This document shows, one piece after another, positions 9,268-16,488 of a stretch of DNA of 21,020 bases. The DNA is taken from the NCBI GenBank assembly GCA_044227705.1, contig JBGAWE010000064.1, positions 1 through 21,020 of the forward strand. Direction: 5' to 3'. Each line of letters begins with the position of its first letter. The first letter of the stretch is position 1. A program made the translations under genes and the position numbers. The notes under the pieces were generated by a model. That model was not told where the DNA came from and did not search any database. It saw only the letters and a list, made by a program, of their open reading frames with translations. This DNA is from JANOQP01 sp044227705 (GTDB lineage: Bacteria > Bacteroidota > Bacteroidia > Chitinophagales > Saprospiraceae).

Positions 9268-9316
9268 GGTCGTCGACTGGTTTGTTCAGCGGCGAATTTC
9301 GGGCGAACTGCTGAAA

Positions 9317-9369
9317 TTCCGGCCTGCCGGAACACGGCTTGCCTCCCCTGCGGCGGCGTCAAAGGAGGC
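9317..9369. other. Small inverted repeats in the 155-nt gap between the TonB receptor and Kazal genes
   Basis: The gap 9268-9422 holds a 7-bp palindrome with a 2-nt centre (TTCCGGC-CT-GCCGGAA, 9317-9332). A second 6-bp stem is GCCTCC/GGAGGC (9341-9346 with 9364-9369). Neither is followed by a strong T-run on the minus strand, so a terminator for the TonB receptor gene is possible but weak. No open frame of note lies here. Confidence 0.35.
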
Positions 9370-9422
9370 CAGGCATCGAACTTCCCAGCCTTATAGAGGA
9401 AACCCCGTTCAGCAGCCGTCAA

Positions 9423-11773
9423 CTATTTCTCGGCGGACTTTCCAAAAGCAAAATTCCAAGTCACGGTCGGAAGGACGGGGAACAGCGAGACCTGCTTTGC
9501 CCGAATCGCCTTCGGCACCTCCACCGTCTGCCCGCCGCCCACATCTACGGTCTGAAACTCCGGCTCCAAAAAGATGAAAAAGGGGTTGCGCCTGTCCGTC
9601 GCGTTGTAGACGGAGAAAGTCAGGTCGCTGCGGCCCCATTTCGGGAAGAACTTCCACACCACACCGAGGTCGGCCCGCAGGTAGTAGGGCATTCGAAACG
9701 TGTTGCGCTCGCCGAAGACCGGCACCACGAAATCAATTTGCTCCCCCGACACGCCCTGATAGGTAAACCGCCCGCTCGGCAGCCAGCGCGCGTAGCCGCT
9801 CTGATAGGTGAAGGTGGCACTCAACGACAGCCGCCGCCGCCACGCCCAGATGGCGACGACGTTGAGGATGTGGCGCGAGTCGTAGTTCGTCGGGTAGAAG
9901 CGGCCGCCGTTGATGAGGTCGGGCGGAAAGCCGCCGCGCTCGGTCAGAGCCAGTTGGTAGCCAACCCAGCCGGTCAGCTTGCCGGTCTTTTTTTCGAGTT
10001 CCAGTTCGAGTCCGGTCGCGTAGCCTCTGCCAAAAGCGAACTGTGTTTCGAGCGAGTCGTTGGCAAAAATGTTCGCCCCGTCGATGAGTTCGACCTGCCG
10101 GTGGAGCCACTTGTAATAGGCCTCGGCCGTCAAAAACAAACCTTTCCCGAGCAAATAAGCCCCGCCCGCCGCAATCTGATCGCTCGCCTCCGGTTTGACC
10201 CGACGGGTCGACGGGTACCAAACGTCCGTCGGCAGCGAGATGCCCGATGAGCTGACGAGGTGGACGTATTGGTTCATCCGCGCATAGCTCGCCTTCCACG
10301 AAAGCCTCGGCGAGACGGCCCAATTCGCCGCCAGCCTCGGCTCGATTCCCGCATAAAAAGAGGGCCGGTTGGCAAAACCGGAGAGCCGCGCCCCGTAGTT
10401 GAGCGAGAGTCGGTCAGTGGCCCGCCATTCATCGGAGAAATAGGCGGCCATCTCCGTCCCGTCGAAGCCCTGCCCAGCCGAGAAGCTGATTTTCCCGTCG
10501 TCGCTGCCCGCTTTCAGGCGTCCGACGATGAAGTCGTGGTACGTCAGCCCGCCGCCGAATCGCATCGTGTGCCGCTCGTTGGGGGCGAAGTAGAAGTCGT
10601 GCTTCAGGTTGACGTCCTTAATATTGGAGTCGGTTCGGAAGAAAAAGCCCGTCAGTTTGTTGGCAATGAGATAGCGGTAGTCGCTGTAGGTGAAAGTCGT
10701 GTTCGAGAACAGGCGCGGCGAATAGATGTGGTTGAGGCGAGCGGTGCCTGTGGCGTTGCCCCAGTCGAAACTGAAGTTGAACTGGTCGTCCTTGTAGTTA
10801 AAGACATCGCGTCCGAAATAGCCGCTGACAAACAGCCGGTCGCGCTCCGAGAGCCGGAAGTTGACCTTCGTGTTGAGGTCGTAGAAATAGTAGTCGGGGA
10901 TTGGGTTGTAGTTGGCGTTGTCCTCGTTGGCCCGGTTTATCTGCCGGGTGATGAGGTCGGCATACGTCCGCCGCCCGCTGACGATGAACGAGCTTTTCCC
11001 CTTTTCAATCGGCCCTTCGACTGTCAGGCGGCTGGCGATGAGGCCCACGCCGCCCTCGGCCTCGTAATTCTGGTTGTTCCCCTCCTTCATCCGCACGTCG
11101 ATGACCGACGAGAGCCGCCCCCCGTACTGCGCCGGGAAGCCGCCCTTCCAGACTTTCAGATCTTTTATTGCATCGGAGTTGAACGTGGAAAAGAAGCCGA
11201 ACAAATGGTTCGGGTTGTAGACGACGGCCTCGTCGAGCACGATGAGGTTCTGGTCGCCCGCCCCGCCCCGCACGAAAAGCCCGGTTGTCCCCTCCGTCCC
11301 TGGGGTGAAACCGGGCTTGAGCTGCAGGGCTTTCAAAATGTCGGACTCGCCGAAGACGACGGGGATTTGCTTGATGTCGCGCACCTCCAGTTGGGTGGTC
11401 GACATTTCCGTCGTGGCCAATTTTTGTTGAAACTCGTCGGCTTTGATCACGACCTCGGCCAGTTTCGCCCCGGCGGGCGGCAGGGCGACGTCGAGTTTGA
11501 CCGCCGAGCCGCCCGGTTTTATTTTTTGAAAAACCGGGTCGAAGCCGAGATAGCTGAATTTCAAAACGACCGAATCAGGCCCGTTCCGGGATGGAAATCG
11601 AATAGAACCCGTACTCGTTCCGAGCTGTCCCGCGACGGATGGCGAACAGCTCGACAGGCACCGATGAGCGTCTCGCCGTTCAACTGGTCGGTGATCACGC
11701 CGCTGACCGTCGTCTGTGCGGCGAGTTTTAGGGAGAGAAAAAGGAAGGAGGCGAGGAAAAAGGTCTGTTTCAA
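9423..11773 (-). pseudogene. TonB-dependent receptor with carboxypeptidase-like domain; two frameshifts (broken gene or sequence error)
   Basis: Read with two corrections this is a receptor of about 782 residues: signal peptide (KQTFFLASFLFLSLKLAAQ), carboxypeptidase-regulatory-like domain, plug (IKQIPVVFGESDILKALQLK, GLFVRGG, GRLSSVIDVRMKEG) and a 22-strand-type barrel. The first frame, from a TTG at 11773, ends its homology at ETLIGA (11657). The next frame (about 11655-11584) reads VELFAIRRGTARNEYGFYSI then SIPE, the expected continuation. One extra C at 11583 then moves to the main frame, GPDSVVLKFSYLGF, which runs cleanly to the TAG at 9423. Such receptors import siderophores, cobalamin, glycans or peptides by TonB energy; no substrate can be assigned. 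An unbroken frame runs from 12926 to 9423 and falsely joins this gene to the one upstream. Confidence 0.85.
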
Positions 11774-11797
11774 CAGCCGCGATTTTTGGTTGGAAAT

Positions 11798-11827
11798 AAC
11801 CGCCCGGAAACCGCGAAAAGGGCGGTT
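11798..11827 (-). terminator. Hairpin between T9SS cargo gene and TonB receptor gene
   Basis: Perfect 8-bp inverted repeat AACCGCCC (11798-11805) and GGGCGGTT (11820-11827) with a 14-nt loop. It lies downstream of the T9SS cargo stop at 11924 and upstream of the receptor start. On the minus strand only a short ATTT follows, so termination strength is doubtful. It could also be a leader structure of the receptor mRNA. Confidence 0.35.
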
Positions 11828-11885
11828 TTGTTGTTGGAAGTTCTGTGCGGCAAAACCGCGGAGACTGGCGTTTTTCGAGGCCTGT

Positions 11886-11920
11886 CACTTTGCGCCTCCG
11901 CGTCCTTGCTGCAAAGAAAG
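11886..11920. repeat. Possible dispersed intergenic repeat of the 'tttgcgcctccgcg' kind
   Basis: The gap between the T9SS cargo stop and the receptor gene contains CACTTTGCGCCTCCGCG followed by TCCTTGCTGCAAAG. It resembles the low-complexity 'cgcaaagGCGCAAAG' segments scattered between genes in many Bacteroidota and cyanobacteria. Only one copy is present in this window, so identification rests on resemblance alone. Confidence 0.3.
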
Positions 11921-11923
11921 GAG

Positions 11924-12830
11924 CTAGAAAAGCTGCACCAACCGCCGTGCGCGACCCTTTTCCGTTTTCAAAAGCACGGCCGCTCCTTTGAACCAGTCTC
12001 AACCGCCGGGCTGACCATTTCTGATAAAAAACAGCCCGCCCCCGTAGGTCGGTCAACGAGATCTCGACCTCCTCGCCCGGCTCCGAAAGCTGGATGTTGA
12101 GCCGCCCCATGGTGGCGGGATTGGGGAACACATTCGCCCCGATTTCCCCCGGTTCATCGGTGGCCGAGACCGCGCAGAGCGACTTCCCGAGGCCCTCGAA
12201 CTGGCCCCACGAGGCCGTCAGGCTGCAAAACTTGCGCTCCGGTCCGTCGACCGCGCCCGCCGCCGGTTCGTCGAGGAAGAGGTAGCAGTCCGACAGGCAC
12301 CACTCGCCCGCCACGATGTGCAGCCCCTCCACGCAGCCCATCCCTTCGATGAAGGTGCCGACTTGCGCACCGAAACCGGGGCCGTTGTTCGTCCACTTGA
12401 CCTTTTGGGTCTTGAGCAGCTTGCCGTTGACCAGGGTGTCGCCGACGGCAGTCACCTCGTAATTGTAGCCCGTGCCCGTCTGTCCGTAGCTCGGCAGGAA
12501 GACCTTTTCGCCGACAGCGAGGCCGAAGTCATACATCAGAAAGGGGCCGCTGCCGTCCATGCCGAAGATTTTCAGCCCGTCCTGCCGCAGGACTCGGACG
12601 TTTTCGGAGATGCCGCCGGTGTTTTTGAAGACCGTTTTCACCCCCATTTTCTTCCAGACCTGGCCCGCGATGAGCGAGTCGCCGCTCGGCTGGACGCGCT
12701 CGAATACCTCGCCGACCCAGCCTTTGAAGCCGTTGAAATTCCACTTTTGCGTGGGGTCGAACCAATCACCCTGCGCCCGGGCGGCGATCGTGGTGGCGAG
12801 GAGAAGGCAGAAGAGGGACAGTTTTTTCAT
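11924..12830 (-). pseudogene. Small secreted protein with T9SS type A sorting domain; two frameshifts near the 3' end
   Basis: The ATG at 12830 starts a signal peptide (MKKLSLFCLLLATTIAARAQ). The body matches a common Bacteroidota secreted family of unknown function: VRVLRQDGLKIFG, FLMYDFGLAVGEKV, TLVNGKLLKTQKVKW and FIEGMGCVEGLHI are its usual landmarks. The T9SS domain begins NVFPNPATMG and runs in frame to LRGRAVFYQK (12019). It then continues in a second frame, MVSPAVETG (12018-11993), and finishes in a third as FKGAAVLLKTEKGRARRLVQ-LF with a TAG at 11926-11924. Restoring one A in the run at 12018-12020 and one G at 11993-11994 yields a complete 302-residue protein with a textbook sorting domain. 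Without correction the frame runs on into the TonB receptor gene. It lies 83 nt downstream of the helix-hairpin-helix barrel gene. Confidence 0.8.
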
Positions 12831-12913
12831 GACAAAAAAGTTTGAGTGAGAGAAGCTTTCCCGTAGAGACGGCCAACTGGCGCAGTGCTGTTGGGTTGGG
12901 CCGAAAAATTTGA

Positions 12914-14926
12914 TCAAAACACCCACCGCGCCTGCGCCCTCACCTCCCAGACCCGCCGGTTTTCGGGCTGCACATAGCTGATTTTAGCGAAAAACAACCC
13001 GATTTCCGAACCTCGCCCCAGCCGGAAATCGCCCCGAAAGGCCAGCCGAGTCCCCTTCCCGCTGAACGACGGGATAAGCTGGCTATCCAAAAGTTGCGAC
13101 TCGAAAGAGTACATCCGCACTTCTGTCCCGCTCGTCTCGAACGCCGTCAACCGCACCGCGCCGCTGAAAAACCTTCCCAACGGTTGCCACCTGACTTCCT
13201 GAAAGGCGAGAAAACCAGGCATTTCATGCGCCTCGCCGTCGCGGAATCGGGTGGCTTCTCCCCTCCCCCGCCATTCGACGAAGCGGGCCATTTTCCAGTT
13301 CGATTGGAGGCGCAGCCGCCACTTGTGCTCGGAAAAATGGCCGGTTTCGCTCCATTTTTCATGGGTTTCATGCCGAAGGATAGCCTGAACCTGCCCTGTT
13401 TTTCGAACGAAAAAAGTCGCCGAGGCCAACCATTCACGCCCACTGGACGCCCCCTTGGAGTCGGCGCGGGGCAGCGGGTGCCGCCAAAAATCGAGAAAGC
13501 CGTTGAGCTTGAGCCGCGCCCGGGGTCGCCATTCGATGCCGGTGTAGAGGCCCCGCTCGTTCTTCGCCTCGCGCGTTTCACCAAAGGCTGCCGAATAAAG
13601 CGGCCGATAATTTCCCCCGTAAATCCGGTGGGCAACGGCCATCGTCACGCGCCGGTCGAGGGAGAAAAGAGCGGAGTTTATGCTGGCCGTCCCGCCACTG
13701 CCGTCGAGGGCAGTCTCGCCGAAGAACAACAGATTTTTCCAACCGCCCGTGTAGTCCAAACTATTGAAAATGAACGACTTGTGTCCATTTTTATCAAACC
13801 CGCCCTCGGCCAGTGGGCGGCTGAAACGGGCGGCGAGCGAGTTCAGTCCGACCCTCAACCGGTCTTTTTCCCGGTGGATGGACGCCCCAAAAAGAGACTC
13901 GCCGACCGTCTTCTCTCCGTCTATCTCGGCGGGCAGGCGGTGCAATCCGCCGACCTCAAAATTGGCGAAGGCATCCTCGTCGTCGAACCCGTCAAGGGTG
14001 TCTTGTTGAGCAAAAACGGCGGCGTCGCGGCGGCGGTGCGAGGCAAAGGCCGTGCCCTCCCAATGCCTTTTTGAAAGGGTGAAAGCCGCGCCGCGCTGGA
14101 AAAAGTCCTCTCCTCCGGCCGTGTGCGGCCGGATTGGCGCGTCGGTCTTTTTTATCAAAATGGAGTTTGAGCTTTTCCCGAGCGAGAAGCCGGAGGCCAG
14201 AACAAGGCCCTGCCCGAAATTGGTTTTGAAGTCGCCGAGAGCGACGGCTTTCACGGTCTTCGACCAGTTTTTCACAAAAAAGTGGCCGCTGTAAAAATCG
14301 AAACCCTGTCGGTTCTCCTTTTGAAAGAGCCGCTCGCCGGGGTCGCTGTCCGCCGCGAAGCCCCACGAGACGCGACTGCCGAGCGTGTGCCGATAGCGAA
14401 CGAGGAGGCCGACGGGCGGTCCTGCAAACTTCTTTTCGTCCGGGTTCTGGTTGTCGGTTCGATAGCTGGCGCGGAGACGCAGGTCGTCTTTGCCATTGAA
14501 AATCAACGATTTGCGCTTGCCGTTCCAGTCGTCGAAGCTGGTTTGGGTTTTGAAAAACGGGCGAACGGCCCGCGTGTCGTCCATCCCCCAGCCGGGCACG
14601 GCCTGAAGTTCTTCGATGGAAAGGAAAGGGCCGAGCTTTTCGCGGTACTCAAAAAAGGACTGGATTTGTGCCTCGCTCAAAAGCCAGAGGTTCTCGAGTT
14701 CTGACCGTTCGGCGAGGTTAGGGTCGAGCGGGTTGTCGAGCAGGTTGTCGAGGTGTTCGACGAGCTGGTGCGCGTCGAAGTCGGGGTTCAGCGCGTTGCG
14801 CTTGGCGATGTTCTCGAGGATTTCCTGAAAGGCCGGGTCGTCGAGCGGCGACGGGGCTTGCGCAAAAAGGGTGAGCGGGAGGACGAGGGCGAGCGTCGCC
14901 AATCGGAGGGGGCGTGGGCGGGACAT
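12914..14926 (-). CDS. Helix-hairpin-helix domain outer-membrane beta-barrel-like protein
   Basis: This 670-residue protein starts at an ATG with a signal peptide (hydrophobic 9-22, ending LFAQA). Residues about 71-125 hold two helix-hairpin-helix-like units (ELENLWLLSEAQIQSFFEYR, then LGPFLSIEELQAVPGWG), the ComEA-like non-specific DNA-binding fold. The remaining ~540 residues are alternating beta-strands rich in aromatics and glycine and end in ARWVF, as outer-membrane barrels do. Proteins of this layout are widespread in Bacteroidota and annotated only as helix-hairpin-helix proteins. A role in DNA binding or uptake at the outer membrane is suggestive but unproved. The gene follows the haloperoxidase operon terminator and probably heads the leftward block. 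Confidence 0.82.
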   Translation of the reverse strand: MSRPRPLRLATLALVLPLTLFAQAPSPLDDPAFQEILENIAKRNALNPDFDAHQLVEHLDNLLDNPLDPNLAERSELENLWLLSEAQIQSFFEYREKLGPFLSIEELQAVPGWGMDDTRAVRPFFKTQTSFDDWNGKRKSLIFNGKDDLRLRASYRTDNQNPDEKKFAGPPVGLLVRYRHTLGSRVSWGFAADSDPGERLFQKENRQGFDFYSGHFFVKNWSKTVKAVALGDFKTNFGQGLVLASGFSLGKSSNSILIKKTDAPIRPHTAGGEDFFQRGAAFTLSKRHWEGTAFASHRRRDAAVFAQQDTLDGFDDEDAFANFEVGGLHRLPAEIDGEKTVGESLFGASIHREKDRLRVGLNSLAARFSRPLAEGGFDKNGHKSFIFNSLDYTGGWKNLLFFGETALDGSGGTASINSALFSLDRRVTMAVAHRIYGGNYRPLYSAAFGETREAKNERGLYTGIEWRPRARLKLNGFLDFWRHPLPRADSKGASSGREWLASATFFVRKTGQVQAILRHETHEKWSETGHFSEHKWRLRLQSNWKMARFVEWRGRGEATRFRDGEAHEMPGFLAFQEVRWQPLGRFFSGAVRLTAFETSGTEVRMYSFESQLLDSQLIPSFSGKGTRLAFRGDFRLGRGSEIGLFFAKISYVQPENRRVWEVRAQARWVF

Positions 14927-15072
14927 TTCATTGGAAGTTTTCTCAAAAGATAGGGCTGGCCGGGCTGTTTGTCTTTATCACAATAGGGCCGGTCGGCAGC
15001 ACAAATGAAAACTGCCAGCCATGCTGTCGGAACCGGGTGAATCACATAAATTTTTGGCCAAATCGAGTTTCG

Positions 15073-15117
15073 ACAAAAAGAAAAAGGCAGAAGCCCAACG
15101 TGACCGGAACTTCTGCC
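15073..15117 (-). terminator. Intrinsic terminator of the response regulator-kinase-haloperoxidase operon
   Basis: On the minus strand GGCAGAAG (15117-15110) pairs with CTTCTGCC (15093-15086) around a 16-nt loop. The stem is followed at once by TTTTTCTTTTTG (15085-15074). It lies 22 nt past the haloperoxidase stop. The rest of the 212-nt gap (14927-15138) shows no gene; it should contain the promoter of the helix-hairpin-helix gene, though no convincing element was found. Confidence 0.8.
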
Positions 15118-15138
15118 CTTTCGACTGAAGCCAACAAG

Positions 15139-16488
15139 TCAGTTTTTCACCTTGTGCGGCCTTTCCCAGACCTCCATCGCCGCCACCCTCCCTCCGATGA
15201 TTTCCCCCAACCGGTACCCTTCCTCGCAGTCCATCCGGTAGTGAACGCCGAGGAGCAGGCGCGAGACGGCGTTTTCTCGGGCCATCTCGTGGAAGCTGTG
15301 GAACCGGCGGGGCTTGCTCAAGAACTCCTTGCGGCCCTCGTGGCTGCGGTCGGACATCTCGATTTCGTCGCCGAGGATGCTCGAGAAGACTGCGGCCGAC
15401 GCCGCGCTGAAAGTCGCGTGGCCCGACGGGTAGGACGGGAAGGGCGGCGAGTCGTGCAGCGGCTCCCAGTTGTTGGTGATGTTGCGCTGGATGTAGGTCT
15501 CGGGTCGTTCGACGTCGAATTCGTACTTCACCTGCCAGGCCTTGACGGCCGCGTCGTTGAGCGCCAGGCCAAGCTTCAGGTAGGTCTCGATAGCGGTCGG
15601 GAAATCGGCCTTTTTCAACTCGAGGGCCTGGTTGGCGATGCTCACCCAGCGCGAGGAGGCGCAGAAACAGACCCCGGAAAAGTCGTCGCTCCAAAACTCC
15701 GCGATCCAGCGGTCCTCGTTGGAGAGCGGGCGGGAAAGGGTGTAAAGCTCCATCGCCTCAGCATAGAAGGGCGAGCCGGGGTCCTCCGAGAAGGGTTTCG
15801 GCGCCCGCTCCCTGACCTCGCCGGGCGCGACGACGAACGTCCGCACCTGCCCCCATCGCGGCAGCAGGGCGGGCGCGGGGTTGACGCCCGTCTTCGTCCA
15901 GAGGCCGGGGCCGACGGGCGGGGCGTAGCCTTTGTCAAAGTTGTAGAGATAGGCCTGGTGGCCGATGCTGTCCGTCGCCGACCAGGTGTAGAAGGCCATC
16001 GCCATCGCCTCGCCGAACCGGCGCGAGCGCTCGATGGCGACCGGGCCGATGCGCTGAGAGTTGCCTGTGAGCATAGCGTGGAGCTGGGCCTCGCTCTGTT
16101 TCGAGAGGTATTGGATTCGGTGCGGGAAGAAGTGCTCAATGAGCGTCCGGTAGCAGGCGTCGAGCGCGACCGGTAGGACGAATGGGCCGCCCACTGTGTC
16201 CCACACCGGCACCTTGATGCCGGGGCAGAGCGAGGTCATCGAGCGGGCGGCGGGCAAGGCGGGGCGGCTCGTCTCCCACGCGGCGAGGCCCATGTAGGCG
16301 TACATCCGCGCCGAGACGGGAGGGCGGTAGCCCTCGCAACCTTTCACGAGGTCGAGGAGGATGCCGTTGTAGGTTATCAGGACGGTCGTCGCCTGCTGCT
16401 GCTGCTCGGCGGCCTCGGCGGCGGGCGATTTTCGACAGCCGGTGGCGAGCAGGTAAAAAGCTGCGAGGGTCAACAGGTTCTTGGCCAA
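15139..16488 (-). CDS. Vanadium-dependent haloperoxidase / PAP2-type lipoprotein
   Basis: The vanadate (or phosphate) pocket of the haloperoxidase/PAP2 superfamily is complete. Numbered from the ATG at 16539, Lys338 and Arg345 lie in KYEFDVERP, Ser372-Gly373-His374 in SYPSGHA, and Arg427 and His433 in VSRLLLGVHYRMD. The spacings between Lys/Arg and Arg/His equal those of fungal chloroperoxidase. The enzyme would oxidise halide with peroxide outside the cytoplasm; some relatives are phosphatases. A lipobox (LLATGC) predicts a lipoprotein. Two starts are possible: TTG at 16488, giving a compact signal (MAKNLLTLAAF), or ATG at 16539, which lies inside the palindromic repeat and adds 17 repeat-encoded residues. 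The TTG is chosen here. The gene overlaps the end of the kinase frame and is probably co-regulated with it. Confidence 0.85.
   Translation of the reverse strand: MAKNLLTLAAFYLLATGCRKSPAAEAAEQQQQATTVLITYNGILLDLVKGCEGYRPPVSARMYAYMGLAAWETSRPALPAARSMTSLCPGIKVPVWDTVGGPFVLPVALDACYRTLIEHFFPHRIQYLSKQSEAQLHAMLTGNSQRIGPVAIERSRRFGEAMAMAFYTWSATDSIGHQAYLYNFDKGYAPPVGPGLWTKTGVNPAPALLPRWGQVRTFVVAPGEVRERAPKPFSEDPGSPFYAEAMELYTLSRPLSNEDRWIAEFWSDDFSGVCFCASSRWVSIANQALELKKADFPTAIETYLKLGLALNDAAVKAWQVKYEFDVERPETYIQRNITNNWEPLHDSPPFPSYPSGHATFSAASAAVFSSILGDEIEMSDRSHEGRKEFLSKPRRFHSFHEMARENAVSRLLLGVHYRMDCEEGYRLGEIIGGRVAAMEVWERPHKVKN

Noticed and set aside
10260..11927. A 555-codon plus-strand frame opposite the TonB receptor
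   Set aside because: Low-complexity, Val/Arg/Glu-rich translation antisense to a clear receptor gene.
9423..12926. A single 1167-codon open frame suggesting a T9SS-TonB receptor fusion protein
   Set aside because: The middle third has no homology-like character. Both halves are restored to normal proteins with their own signal peptides by small frame corrections.
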